Below, in pieces: positions 24,509-33,409 of a stretch of 64,000 bases of DNA. The notes beneath the pieces are model-generated. The model made no database searches and had not been told where the DNA came from. It saw only the letters and a program-made list of their open reading frames with translations. The first letter of the stretch is position 1, and every line of letters begins with the position of its first letter. Origin of the DNA: Candidatus Hinthialibacter antarcticus (GTDB taxonomy: Bacteria; Hinthialibacterota; Hinthialibacteria; Hinthialibacterales; Hinthialibacteraceae); the NCBI GenBank assembly GCA_030765645.1, contig JAVCCE010000031.1, positions 1 to 64,000 on the forward strand, written 5' to 3'. The translations under genes and the position numbers were made by a program.

Positions 24509-25939
24509 TCACTCCTCCACCACCACATACACTCTTGCCATGGCGGTTGTATCATTGGTGGAGCGGCGGCGGACGGTGACGATGTACGTCCCCGGTTCCT
24601 GGTAATGGTGCGAGACGGTAGCGTATTCATCCTTCGACTTGGTCTTGCCAAACGCGCCGTCGCCGAAATCCCAAATCTCGCTGCCGCCCTCGCATCGGAA
24701 GGTACGCGTCTTGAAGAAGACTTCCTGCCCGGGCTTGATTTCTGTGGTGGGCCAATAGGTCACATTGATCGAAGGCGGCGCCAGTTCCATCGGCTTGTCC
24801 GCGTCGAACACCTGCACCACCGCGAAGTCAACCGCCTCTCTGCCCTTGTCGTCCTGTATGCGCAGGATTTCCGAATACACGCCGGGCTTGTCGTATGTGC
24901 GGATTACGACCGGGCCGGACGCGGTCTCGCCGTTGTGGAATTCCCACTGGTACGACTCGATGCTCCCGCCGTCGCATATCGAGTTGGAGCCGTCGAGCCG
25001 AACCGCCGCGCCGACCACCGCGAACTTGTGCGGACGCGCCACCGCCAGCAACGCGCCGGGGTGTTCCTGCAAGTAGGCGTCAACGATAAACGGGTAAGCA
25101 TAGACGATGTTTCCATTGGGTGCATGGACGCCGAAGTGCAAATGCGACCAGCCGCCGGATGCGCCCTCCTTGCCGAGGATGCCGATCCAGTCGCCTTTCT
25201 TGACGCGCACGCCCGGCTCAATTTGAGGCAGGATGGCGTGCAAGTGCGAATAGCGGTACACCCAACCGGCGTCGTCGCGAATATAGATCACGTCATAGCG
25301 CTGCTTGACGTGCGGCATGTCGTCTACTTCGGGTAGGATCGCATCACCCGCCGAAATCACCCTTCCGTTCGTCGCGGCGACGACAGGCACCATCATGTCA
25401 TAGCCGCCGAAGTCATAGCCGTAGTGATAGTAGACGTTCTCGTATTGCGGCGAGTCAGCGGCGTCAACGTAAGCGGGTTCGTTGCACATCTGCGTGTCAG
25501 ACGCGAACCAGCGCTGCTTGACGGGATACCCCAACCGCCCCGGTTCAAACAACGGCGCATCCGGCGCCCAGAAGCGCAGACGGGCGTCTTTGTCAGCGGG
25601 GAATCCCCAAGCGTTGCCATGCGATGAGTTTCCTGGAAACCCCTTGGTCAGAGCGCAGTCAAGTTTCACGCCGTTCACGATCTGCGGCATGGTATAGAGC
25701 GCTGTCGGTATGGTCGCCTGCTCGCCGTCAACGATGATTTTCACCATCGCTTCGCGCACCGCATGGCGAAGCGGGTCGACAGTCTCATTGACGGCTTTCA
25801 GTTGAATCGACTTCACGCTTCCATCCGGCAACTCAAATTGATAGGTTTCGTTAATCGCCAGATCAACGATGACGGGCTGGCTGGTCGCGCTGAATACGAA
25901 TAGAAAAACGGCTGCCAAAGAAAGAATGACTTGTTTCAC
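24509..25939 (-). CDS. Secreted M23-family metallopeptidase with two PKD-like domains
   Basis: Exported protein of 476 residues (signal peptide 1-20, ending SATS-QP). The central domain (about 165-285) is a lysostaphin-type zinc peptidase with His172 and Asp176 in HYGYDFGGYD, RYSHLHAI, and His266/His268 in SHLHFGVH, consistent with cutting peptidoglycan cross-links. Two PKD-like beta domains follow (about 300-385, LDGSNSICDGGSIESYQWEF; about 395-476, IWDFGDGAFGKTKS), which usually bind wall or extracellular polymers. No membrane anchor is seen. It could instead act on secreted proteins rather than on wall peptides. Confidence 0.88.
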   Translation of the reverse strand: MKQVILSLAAVFLFVFSATSQPVIVDLAINETYQFELPDGSVKSIQLKAVNETVDPLRHAVREAMVKIIVDGEQATIPTALYTMPQIVNGVKLDCALTKGFPGNSSHGNAWGFPADKDARLRFWAPDAPLFEPGRLGYPVKQRWFASDTQMCNEPAYVDAADSPQYENVYYHYGYDFGGYDMMVPVVAATNGRVISAGDAILPEVDDMPHVKQRYDVIYIRDDAGWVYRYSHLHAILPQIEPGVRVKKGDWIGILGKEGASGGWSHLHFGVHAPNGNIVYAYPFIVDAYLQEHPGALLAVARPHKFAVVGAAVRLDGSNSICDGGSIESYQWEFHNGETASGPVVIRTYDKPGVYSEILRIQDDKGREAVDFAVVQVFDADKPMELAPPSINVTYWPTTEIKPGQEVFFKTRTFRCEGGSEIWDFGDGAFGKTKSKDEYATVSHHYQEPGTYIVTVRRRSTNDTTAMARVYVVVEE

Positions 25940-26125
25940 AGTAATGCTCCTTAAGCGATCAATTCGCGAGTATTTTCTGTCTATGTTGAATATTTGAATT
26001 TCACTATAAATAATTTTATGTCTTCCTTGATGAATGATTCGATTCTACCCTATGCAAGGTTCATACAACTATAGGAAACTCACAACAATACGCAATTAAA
26101 ATTTATATAGTGATTACCAGGTTAC

Positions 26126-26188
26126 TGTGCGGATAGAGTTTACATAACTGTATCTATCGCTGAGCCCTACGGGCACGCTTACCGCACA
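26126..26188 (+). promoter_or_regulatory. Three-stem foldable leader before the DegT operon
   Basis: An outer stem TGTGCGG (26126-26132) with CCGCACA (26182-26188) encloses a hairpin GATAGA (26132-26137) with TCTATC (26153-26158) and a tight hairpin GCCC-TAC-GGGC (26164-26174). The fold ends 31 bases before the ATG and 20 bases before the Shine-Dalgarno. It could be a cis-regulatory RNA; no known riboswitch class was recognised. Confidence 0.4.
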
Positions 26189-26218
26189 ACATTTTGACAC
26201 ACGCTCTAGGAGGCAACT

Positions 26219-27448
26219 ATGGGCCACTTGGCCATCACCGGAGGAACGCCAGTCCGCACGGAGCCTTTTGCGCCGTGGCCGGTTTATGATGAGCGCGAAG
26301 AAAAAGCGCTACTGGAAACGCTGCACAGCCGCGAATGGGGCATCGGTTCCAAACAAATCGACGACTTCGAGATAGAGTTCGCCGAGTTCTGCCGCGCCAA
26401 ACACGCCGTCGCCTGCACCAACGGCACCGACGCGATTTACATTGCCCTGCAAGCGCTCGGCGTCGGTCCCGGCGATGAGGTCATCATTCCGCCATATACA
26501 TTTATCGCAACGGGCATCGGCGTGTTGATGACCGGAGCAACGCCTGTATTTGCGGACATCCACCCGGAAACATACAATCTCGATCCAAAATCGGTTGAAA
26601 CCAAAATCACCGAAAATACCAAAGCGATTATTCCCGTTCATATCGCGGGCAACCCCGCCGACATGGACGGCATTCTCGATCTCGCCAAACGCAAGAACCT
26701 ATACGTCATGGAAGACGCCGCTCAATCTCACGCCGCCGAATGGCGCGGCGAACGCGTTGGCCCGCTGGGCGACTTGGGGACGTTTTCATTTCAGAACTCG
26801 AAGAACCTTTCGGCGGGAGAAGGCGGCGCCATCGTGACGAATGATGAAGCGCTGGCAGACAGAGTGCGTTCTTTCACGAACTGCGGTCGCGTCAAAGGCG
26901 GCTTGTGGTATGACCATCACGAACTCGCAGGCAACCATCGCCTGGGCGCATTCCAAGCCGCCGTCCTGCGCGTCGGCCTCACCCGTTTGGATGAACAAAC
27001 CCAACGCCGCGAAGACAACGCCGAGTACCTTCAATCGCTGCTGGCAAACATCGACGGCGTCAGCATGACCGGGATGCACCAACACGCCACCCGCCGCGTC
27101 CATCATCTCGGCATCTTGCGCTACAACCAACAAACCTTCAACGAATTACCGAAAGCAAAATTCATCGACGCGTTGAACAAAGAAGGCATCGAATGCGCGT
27201 CCGGCTATCTGCCGCTCTACAATTATTATTACTTTCAACACTTCGCCGAAAAAACGCCCGGGTATGAATCGTTATACAAAGGCAAGGTTGATTATTCGGC
27301 TGTCGATTGCCCGGTCGTCAACCGCATTTGTGAAGAAGAATCGGTCTGGTTGTTTCAAGAAACATTCCTGGGCGCCAAAAGCGATATGGACGACATCGCC
27401 GAAGCAATCACAAAGATTCAACAACACGCAGACGAAGCGAAAGCCTGA
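26219..27448 (+). CDS. DegT/DnrJ/EryC1/StrS-family PLP aminotransferase
   Basis: A 409-residue cytosolic enzyme of the sugar aminotransferase family. Motifs: CTNGTDAIYIALQALGVGPGDEVIIPPYTFIATG, MEDAAQSHAAEWRG (PLP-ring Asp), and the Schiff-base Lys in SFQNSKNLSAGEGGAIVTND. Members usually aminate keto-sugar nucleotides, or act as dehydratases when the Lys is replaced by His; here Lys is present, so amination is expected. An excellent Shine-Dalgarno (AGGAGG) precedes the ATG. It heads a three-gene run with a nucleotidyltransferase and a Gfo/Idh/MocA oxidoreductase, fitting synthesis of a modified sugar. Confidence 0.9.
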   Translation: MGHLAITGGTPVRTEPFAPWPVYDEREEKALLETLHSREWGIGSKQIDDFEIEFAEFCRAKHAVACTNGTDAIYIALQALGVGPGDEVIIPPYTFIATGIGVLMTGATPVFADIHPETYNLDPKSVETKITENTKAIIPVHIAGNPADMDGILDLAKRKNLYVMEDAAQSHAAEWRGERVGPLGDLGTFSFQNSKNLSAGEGGAIVTNDEALADRVRSFTNCGRVKGGLWYDHHELAGNHRLGAFQAAVLRVGLTRLDEQTQRREDNAEYLQSLLANIDGVSMTGMHQHATRRVHHLGILRYNQQTFNELPKAKFIDALNKEGIECASGYLPLYNYYYFQHFAEKTPGYESLYKGKVDYSAVDCPVVNRICEEESVWLFQETFLGAKSDMDDIAEAITKIQQHADEAKA

Positions 27449-27462
27449 CAGGGAGCCTTATC

Positions 27463-28839
27463 ATGGTGAAGACCGCCGTTATTCTCGCAGCAGGTCGCGG
27501 AAGCAAAATCTGGCCCTATGGCGACACCTGGCCCAAGGCCGCGCTGCCCATTGCCAACTGGCCTTTGATTCAATGGCAGATTGAGGCGATGCAGTCCTGC
27601 GGCGTTGAAAATTTCATCGTAGTGGTCGACCACCTCGCCGGACAAATCCGTAGCGCAGTGACGGAATACGAAGCCGTCGAGTGCATCGAACAGCCACGCG
27701 CCTCCGGCACGGCGGAAGCGTTGTTACACGCGCTGGATTACGTCGAAGACGAAAAATTTCTGGTCGTCTACGGCGATACCCTCTTCACCGAAGAAGACAT
27801 GGGCGCCTTGATCGAGCAGGCAAATCATAATCCTGAACCTTGCGCTTTAGTCCAGGCGTTGGGGACACTGCCCCCCCATGAGTGGCTGTGCGCAAACCTG
27901 GAAGAAAACGTTATCAAAGAAATATGGGGACACCCGCGTGAAGCCAGCCATCGCTTGTGTGGGATTTGCGTTCTCAACCGCGACTTGGTTCCCTATCTGG
28001 AAAACCATCCCGGATTCATGCTCTCAGTCGAAGTCGGCGCTATGCCCCCGCATGAATTTGAACTGGCGGAATCACTCAGCCAATACGTCAAAGCAGGCGG
28101 GACAGTCGCAGCGATTGAAACCCAGGAACTCTTTTTCGACATCGACAAACCCTGGCACCTACTCGACGCCAATGAAGCATTTCTAAAGTATCTCGGCGCC
28201 AAGTTGACCGATAACGAAATGGCGGCGGGCGCGGTCGTCGAAGAAGGCGCTGAAATTGACGGCTTTGTGGTGATGGGCGAAAACGCCTTCATCGGACGCG
28301 ACGTAAAAATCAAAGGCAATCTATGGATCGGCGCCAATAGCAAGGTCATCGACGGCGCCATCATCGGCGCGAATTCCTGCATTGGCGAAAAAACCATCGT
28401 GCGCGAATATTGCCGCGTCGAAGAAAACACCTCCATCGGCAGCAACTGCATCGTCGGACACGGCGCCGAAGTGGGCGGCATCTTGATGGACGGCGCCTAC
28501 TCGTTCCACTACGGCGAATATTGGGGAATCATCGGACGCTCCGCCGACCTGGGCGCCGCCACGGTATGCGGCAACCTGCGCTTTGACGACCAGAAAACCG
28601 TACACCGCACACAAGGTCGAAAAGAAACCCCGACCACCAATTCGGTCAACGCCGCCTATCTGGGCGACTACACCCGCACCGGGGTCAACGCGATCCTAAT
28701 GCCGGGTATTCGCGTCGGCGCATACAGCGTTGTAGGCGCAGGAGTGATTCTGAGTGAAGACCTGCCTAATAACAGTCTCGTCTACACGAAACAAGAACAG
28801 GTGCGCACCACCTGGGGGCCAGAGAAATACGGCTGGTAA
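27463..28839 (+). CDS. GlmU-like sugar-1-phosphate nucleotidylyltransferase with left-handed beta-helix
   Basis: A 458-residue two-part enzyme. The N-terminal half is a nucleotidyltransferase (VKTAVILAAGRGSKIWPYGDTWPKAALPIANWP; signature Gly/Arg loop and Lys of the PK motif), which should activate a sugar-1-phosphate with NTP. From about residue 245 the sequence is hexapeptide repeats (VVMGENAFIGRDVKIKGNLWIGANSKVIDGAIIGANS), a left-handed beta-helix as in GlmU-type acyltransferases. The loop GSKIWPYGDTWPK departs from the standard GxGTRMxxxPK, so the sugar is probably not GlcNAc. Spacing of 14 bases to the DegT gene indicates an operon. Confidence 0.85.
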   Translation: MVKTAVILAAGRGSKIWPYGDTWPKAALPIANWPLIQWQIEAMQSCGVENFIVVVDHLAGQIRSAVTEYEAVECIEQPRASGTAEALLHALDYVEDEKFLVVYGDTLFTEEDMGALIEQANHNPEPCALVQALGTLPPHEWLCANLEENVIKEIWGHPREASHRLCGICVLNRDLVPYLENHPGFMLSVEVGAMPPHEFELAESLSQYVKAGGTVAAIETQELFFDIDKPWHLLDANEAFLKYLGAKLTDNEMAAGAVVEEGAEIDGFVVMGENAFIGRDVKIKGNLWIGANSKVIDGAIIGANSCIGEKTIVREYCRVEENTSIGSNCIVGHGAEVGGILMDGAYSFHYGEYWGIIGRSADLGAATVCGNLRFDDQKTVHRTQGRKETPTTNSVNAAYLGDYTRTGVNAILMPGIRVGAYSVVGAGVILSEDLPNNSLVYTKQEQVRTTWGPEKYGW

Positions 28840-28893
28840 GTTATCTACACATTTGTTACTATATTTTTTATTTGATTGGGGAGTTACATATCA

Positions 28894-30183
28894 ATGAAAA
28901 ATCCACTGGCTCTTAGTCGCAGGCATTTTCTATCAACCGCAATCGCGCCACTCGTCGTTCCCGCCCGCGTCTTGGGCGCCGATAACACCGTCGCCCCCAG
29001 CGAACGCATCACCATGGGAATCATCGGCATGGGCACCATGGGCAACGGGCACCTGTTCGGCGAAGCATGGACCTACCTGCCGGACGGCTACGCCAACCGC
29101 GACGACGTGCAAATTCTCGCCGTCTGCGACGTGTGGGAAACCAAACGCAAACAGTCGCGCGCGCGGCTGCATAATTTCTATCAACAAAAATTCGGACGCG
29201 GCAACTACACCACCTGCGAAGACTATAACGATTTTCGCGACGTGCTTGCGCGTGAAGACATCGACGCGGTGTTGATTGCAACGCCAATCCACTGGCATGC
29301 ACAAATGGCGATCATGGCGGCGAATGCAAAAAAAGATATCTATTGCGAAAAACCGACGGCGGTCTCGATCAAAGAAAGCCAGGCCATGGTGAAAGCCGTC
29401 AAAGAAAACGGCTGCATCTATCAGGCCGGAACCCAACAGCGATCCGAATATGACGGCAAGTTCCGCACCACCTGCGAACTCATCCGTAACGGGCGCGTCG
29501 GCAAACTGCAAGATATTTATGCGCACCGCAACGGCGGAGGCGCCATCTGGACGGAAAATCACGGCGACGAACAATCGGTCCCCGAAGGCTTCGATTGGGA
29601 CCTCTGGCTTGGCCCTGCGCCGAAGATGCCCTACCAGGGACGCTACGACGCCCACCTGTTCGGCTACGGCAACATTAACTGGGGACAACACCATTACGAT
29701 ATCGTCCAATGGAGCATGGACGCCGACCGCACCGGGCCGATTGAAATCAGTTACGACCAAGACCACGCCGTCTACAAATACGCCAACGGCGTCACCGTGC
29801 ATGGCTGCCCCTACAAAGGCAACCCCATCGGCGAAACCGGCGGCGGCTGGTATATCGGCGACAAGGGAATGATCGGCGTCGACCGCGAGCATCTGACTTC
29901 GATGCCGAAGGAAATCGTCTCCACGCCATTCGGAGAAAACGACAAGCCCCTGTATCACACCAAAGGGCATTCCATTAATTTTCTCGAGTGCATCAAATCG
30001 CGCAAGCAAACCATCTGCGATGCAGAGACCGCCCACCGCTCCGTAAGCGTCGTATTACTTGGCGGGATCGCGACGCAACTCAAACGCACACTGAAATGGG
30101 ACCCGGCGAAAGAGCAATTCATCAACGATGATGAAGCCAACAAAATGCTTAACATGACGCATCGTACGCCGTGGGAATTCTAA
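28894..30183 (+). CDS. Gfo/Idh/MocA-family oxidoreductase with twin-arginine signal
   Basis: NAD(P)-dependent sugar oxidoreductase of 429 residues. The N-terminus SRRHFLSTAIAPLVVPARVLG carries a twin-arginine motif, so it is probably exported folded with its cofactor. The nucleotide-binding site ITMGIIGMGTMGNGH, the ATPIHWHAQMAIMA segment and the catalytic-region CEKPTAVSIKESQAMV are conserved, as is the C-terminal beta-sheet domain. ATG 28894 with GGGGAG ten bases upstream is preferred to the TTG at 28876. It lies 54 bases after the nucleotidyltransferase gene. Its stop overlaps the convergent gene by 4 bases. Its periplasmic location does not fit a simple cytosolic nucleotide-sugar pathway with its neighbours. 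Confidence 0.9.
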   Translation: MKNPLALSRRHFLSTAIAPLVVPARVLGADNTVAPSERITMGIIGMGTMGNGHLFGEAWTYLPDGYANRDDVQILAVCDVWETKRKQSRARLHNFYQQKFGRGNYTTCEDYNDFRDVLAREDIDAVLIATPIHWHAQMAIMAANAKKDIYCEKPTAVSIKESQAMVKAVKENGCIYQAGTQQRSEYDGKFRTTCELIRNGRVGKLQDIYAHRNGGGAIWTENHGDEQSVPEGFDWDLWLGPAPKMPYQGRYDAHLFGYGNINWGQHHYDIVQWSMDADRTGPIEISYDQDHAVYKYANGVTVHGCPYKGNPIGETGGGWYIGDKGMIGVDREHLTSMPKEIVSTPFGENDKPLYHTKGHSINFLECIKSRKQTICDAETAHRSVSVVLLGGIATQLKRTLKWDPAKEQFINDDEANKMLNMTHRTPWEF

Positions 30184-30557
30184 GGGATCAGGCCGCCGTC
30201 GTCGTTAGGATTGGCGTCTAGCGTTAGTTTGGTGCGGGATGAGGGTCTTGTGAATGTCGCATGAGTAGAGCGTTCAAAAAATTCGGCGATGGAAATATCT
30301 TTAAACCAGGGAGCGTATAGTTCATCGAAGCCAATTGGCTCGCCGCCGATATCGACATATTCAACCTGAATCCAGGGGAAGAATACCGTGTGCAGCATCT
30401 CGCGCATCTCATCTAAAGCGCCGACGCCGGGCGGTACGCTCTCCATCGCTTTGACCGGGACGCAATAGAGAATGACGCCCTGGTCGTCTTTCACGGTTAT
30501 CTTGCCCAGAAAACGCTTCCCGTTCAGTAAATGCAATTCCACCAATTCGCCGACCAT
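30180..30557 (-). CDS. Small conserved-looking protein of unknown function, possible Sm-like N-terminus
   Basis: 125 residues, no signal or membrane segment. The first 35 residues (VELHLLNGKRFLGKITVKDDQGVILYCVP) have the beta-strand pattern of Sm/LSm-like folds; the rest (FFPWIQVEYVDIGGEPIGFDELYAPWF) is Trp/Phe-rich and unassigned, with a polar tail. No Hfq RNA-binding signature is seen, so RNA binding is not claimed. Convergent 4-base overlap with the oxidoreductase gene. Confidence 0.6.
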   Translation of the reverse strand: MVGELVELHLLNGKRFLGKITVKDDQGVILYCVPVKAMESVPPGVGALDEMREMLHTVFFPWIQVEYVDIGGEPIGFDELYAPWFKDISIAEFFERSTHATFTRPSSRTKLTLDANPNDDGGLIP

Positions 30558-30703
30558 AATTCAATGTCCCTATGAATGATTTGATGAACAGATTCAGCGT
30601 ATCGTTTTCATGTACTTGGTACAAGTTTCGCAAAAGGCCTCTACACTTCCCAAATCAAAAAAACGCGGCATAGTTGCATGAAAAAACGCGAGGCATTGAA
30701 ACG

Positions 30704-31426
30704 ATGAGCATATTCAGCGCATGGAAAGCCCCCACGCCGCTAGCCCTGCAAGAACGGGTGTTTATCGCATGCGCGGGAATTTTCATTGCATCGTTGGTTT
30801 CATGCAACCTGATCTTTCAGAAATTTTTTACCTGGTCGCCTTTCGGCTGGTACACATTCGAAATCTCCGTCGGACTGATTCCCTACCCGATTACTTTTTT
30901 AGTGACGGATATCGTTTCAGAAATCTATGGACGAAAGCGCGCCGATCAAATCGTCATCAGCGGCTTGCTTGCAAGTATTTTTGTGATGGGGCTGATTCTC
31001 ATCGCGCAAGCGGTTCCGCAAACCGATTGGTCGCCCGTATCCAATGAAGAATTTTCAAAAGTGTTCGGCCTGTTCGGCCCTGCGGTGTTCGCTTCGATGT
31101 GCGCCTATCTTGCCGCGCAATTTATTGATATCCGCTTGTTCCATTTTTGGAAGCGCCTGACCAAGGGCCGCCATTTGTGGCTACGCAATAATGCCTCAAC
31201 CATCGTTTCGCAATTGGTTGACACCATCATGGTGATATCGTTGCTGTGTATCTTTGAGACAATCGAATGGAGCCGCTGGTATGGTTTGGTGGAAAACGGT
31301 TTTGTCTACAAAATAACCTTTGCGCTTCTGGATACGCCGCTGTTCTATCTAGCCAACTGGAAGCTGCGCAAATGGATGAATCTGGGCAAATATGACGAGA
31401 TTCCCGAACAACAGTCGCTCGCATAA
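30704..31426 (+). CDS. Queuosine precursor transporter, YhhQ/VUT family
   Basis: A 240-residue inner-membrane protein with about six membrane helices. The block SVGLIPYPITFLVTDIVSEIYGRKRADQIV is the diagnostic VUT/YhhQ signature, and QLVDTIMVI near 176-185 matches the family's second conserved helix. Characterised members import the queuine precursor preQ0/preQ1 for queuosine tRNA modification. ATG 30704 is preceded by GCGAGG; an earlier in-frame start would add ten polar residues. No que biosynthesis gene is adjacent. Confidence 0.9.
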   Translation: MSIFSAWKAPTPLALQERVFIACAGIFIASLVSCNLIFQKFFTWSPFGWYTFEISVGLIPYPITFLVTDIVSEIYGRKRADQIVISGLLASIFVMGLILIAQAVPQTDWSPVSNEEFSKVFGLFGPAVFASMCAYLAAQFIDIRLFHFWKRLTKGRHLWLRNNASTIVSQLVDTIMVISLLCIFETIEWSRWYGLVENGFVYKITFALLDTPLFYLANWKLRKWMNLGKYDEIPEQQSLA

Positions 31427-31495
31427 TTGACCCATTTAAAGTCCAGCCAAATCGACTAAACTTTGATAGAGTATTTCTTATATGGAGATTCGCGG

Positions 31496-31828
31496 ATGGT
31501 TTTGCTGATTGGCTCGCTGGCATCGTCTCTCGCGCTGTATTCCCTCTTTATCATCGGGTATTACGCCGCGTGGAACGATTTTAAGCCCAAACGAGTTTCT
31601 CAAGATGACGATTACGCCTTGGCGCCGCGAACTCAATATGAATTGACGCCCACCAAACGCACCCGCGCACTCACTGACCGTGAATTAGGTTTGATTCATA
31701 TTGATGATTCTGTCGCAGACCCGGCAATTCAGCGTCGGGATAAAATGCGTGAAGCGATAAAAAATTACGCCGCACAAGACCCCGAAGCGGCTGCCGAAGT
31801 GTTACGCAGTTGGATTTCACAACCATAA
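31496..31828 (+). CDS. Small membrane-anchored protein with FliF-like C-terminal tail
   Basis: 110 residues: one N-terminal membrane helix (about 2-23, VLLIGSLASSLALYSLFIIGYY), a polar middle, and the C-terminus REAIKNYAAQDPEAAAEVLRSW. That ending resembles the DPxxVAxVxRxW FliG-binding tail of flagellar M-ring proteins. No full FliF domains are present. ATG 31496 with GGAG eight bases upstream is preferred over a TTG at 31463. The flagellar link is inferred from a short motif only. Confidence 0.6.
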   Translation: MVLLIGSLASSLALYSLFIIGYYAAWNDFKPKRVSQDDDYALAPRTQYELTPTKRTRALTDRELGLIHIDDSVADPAIQRRDKMREAIKNYAAQDPEAAAEVLRSWISQP

Positions 31829-31966
31829 TGTAACTTTTCTCTTGATAACTTGTTTACAGCCTGTGAATAACTCACTTTTCTTTGTTTTTTCGATTTCTTG
31901 AGTTGCGCGTCCAAGGGTTTATGAGTACCCTGATTAGAATAAAATACGGCGGTATTTAAGAGGGCT

Positions 31967-33409
31967 ATGTCGGAACCAATCCATGACTCTTGCGGCGTTT
32001 TTGCCATTGCCAACGCAGAAGAAGCGTCTCACCTCGCCTACTTGGGTTTATATTCACTCCAACACCGCGGCCAAGAAAGCGCTGGCATCGTAACAAACCA
32101 AAACGGTCATACCTTTCAACATCAAGGCATGGGTCTCGTTGCTGATGTATTTAATGAAGACACCCTCAATAAGTTACACGGCGACAGCGCGATTGGACAC
32201 GTACGCTACTCCACCACTGGTTCCAGCAACCTTAATAACGCTCAGCCAATTTTGTGTGACTACCGCCGCGGTTGGCTCGCAGTCGCCCACAACGGCAACC
32301 TAATTAATACACTAGAGTTACGCACGGAACTTGAATCTAAAGGATCAATCTTCCGCACCACCACCGACAGCGAAATTCTCATCCATTTACTTGCGCGCTC
32401 CCCAGAAGAGGATTTTCTCAAAGCGTTGCACGAGTCGCTGCAGCATCTGCGCGGCGCTTTTTCGATGGTTTTGATGAATGAAGACTACGTCATCGGCCTG
32501 CGCGACCCGTTGGGCATCCGCCCGCTTTCGTTGGGCCGATATAAAGATGGGTTCGTCTTTTCGTCAGAATCCTGCGGTTTTGATATCATCGACGCCGAGT
32601 ATATGCGTACCGTCGAGCCAGGCGAAATGGTCATCATCACCAAAGACGGCAGCATGGAAAGCCGCTTTTTCGCCCGTCCTGAACGTCATGCGCAATGTAT
32701 TTTTGAATTGGTCTATTTTTCCCGTCCCGACAGTTACATTTTTGGACGCGAGGTCAATCCCGCTCGGGAAAACCTGGGGCGCATTCTCTGGCAGGAACGC
32801 CCAACCGAAGGCGACGTAATCGTCCCGGTTCCCGACTCAAGCGTTTGTTCCGCCCTGGGATATTCGCAAGAAAGCGGCATCCCCTTTAAGCAAGGCATTA
32901 TCCGCAGCCACTACATAGGCCGTACCTTTATTGAACCCAGCCAGAGCATCCGCGATTTTGGCGCGAAAATTAAATACAGCCCGGTGCGTTCTGTGCTCGA
33001 GGGCAAGCGCGTCATCGTCGTTGACGACTCGATTGTGCGGGGAACGACGATCCGCAAAATTGTGAAGATGATCCGCAAATGCGGCGCAACCGAGATTCAC
33101 CTGCGCATTGCTTCGCCGGTATGGATTGAACCGTGTTACTACGGAATCGACACACCGGAACGCAGTCGTTTGATCGGCGCGACCCACACGTTAGATGAAA
33201 TTAAAACTCACTTGAGAGTTGATTCGCTGCACTACCTGACCACTGACGGGCTACACAAAGCCATCGGCGGAACGGAAAATGAATTCTGCAATGCCTGTTT
33301 CAGCGGCAAGTACCCACTACGATTTCCCCGCATGGAAGAATCAACCGACATCGATAACGGCAAAAGCGAAGTCGCCGCCGAAAAACGCCTCGTCCACCTG
33401 AATTTGTAA
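31967..33409 (+). CDS. purF: Amidophosphoribosyltransferase
   Basis: First committed enzyme of purine synthesis: moves the glutamine amide to PRPP. 480 residues. A short propeptide (MSEPIHDS) precedes the nucleophile Cys9 in CGVFAIAN, followed by the class II glutaminase region YSLQHRGQESAGI and IGHVRYSTTG. The PRPP motif is VIVVDDSIVRGTTIRKIV. C-terminal NEFCNACFSGKYPL carries the Cys residues that bind an Fe-S cluster in the B. subtilis-type enzyme. Shine-Dalgarno AAGAGGG precedes the ATG. Monocistronic; no other pur genes adjoin. Confidence 0.97.
   Translation: MSEPIHDSCGVFAIANAEEASHLAYLGLYSLQHRGQESAGIVTNQNGHTFQHQGMGLVADVFNEDTLNKLHGDSAIGHVRYSTTGSSNLNNAQPILCDYRRGWLAVAHNGNLINTLELRTELESKGSIFRTTTDSEILIHLLARSPEEDFLKALHESLQHLRGAFSMVLMNEDYVIGLRDPLGIRPLSLGRYKDGFVFSSESCGFDIIDAEYMRTVEPGEMVIITKDGSMESRFFARPERHAQCIFELVYFSRPDSYIFGREVNPARENLGRILWQERPTEGDVIVPVPDSSVCSALGYSQESGIPFKQGIIRSHYIGRTFIEPSQSIRDFGAKIKYSPVRSVLEGKRVIVVDDSIVRGTTIRKIVKMIRKCGATEIHLRIASPVWIEPCYYGIDTPERSRLIGATHTLDEIKTHLRVDSLHYLTTDGLHKAIGGTENEFCNACFSGKYPLRFPRMEESTDIDNGKSEVAAEKRLVHLNL

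Noticed and set aside
24287-25336. 349-codon frame on the plus strand, opposite the M23 peptidase gene
   Set aside because: It runs through the tRNA-like sequence and then antisense to clear catalytic motifs of the peptidase; a shadow of the real gene.
26190-26200. TTGACA-like -35 box just before the DegT gene
   Set aside because: No -10 box fits between it and the Shine-Dalgarno, so it cannot be a working promoter for that gene.
28933-30036. 367-codon minus-strand frame opposite the Gfo/Idh/MocA gene
   Set aside because: Long because of high-GC codon bias on the real strand; no start signal or family motif, while the plus-strand protein is unmistakable.
31862-31870. DnaA-box-like TTATTCACA upstream of purF (and TTATCCACA inside 19143-20072)
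   Set aside because: Single isolated boxes without clustering, an AT-rich unwinding region or origin genes; not evidence of a replication origin.
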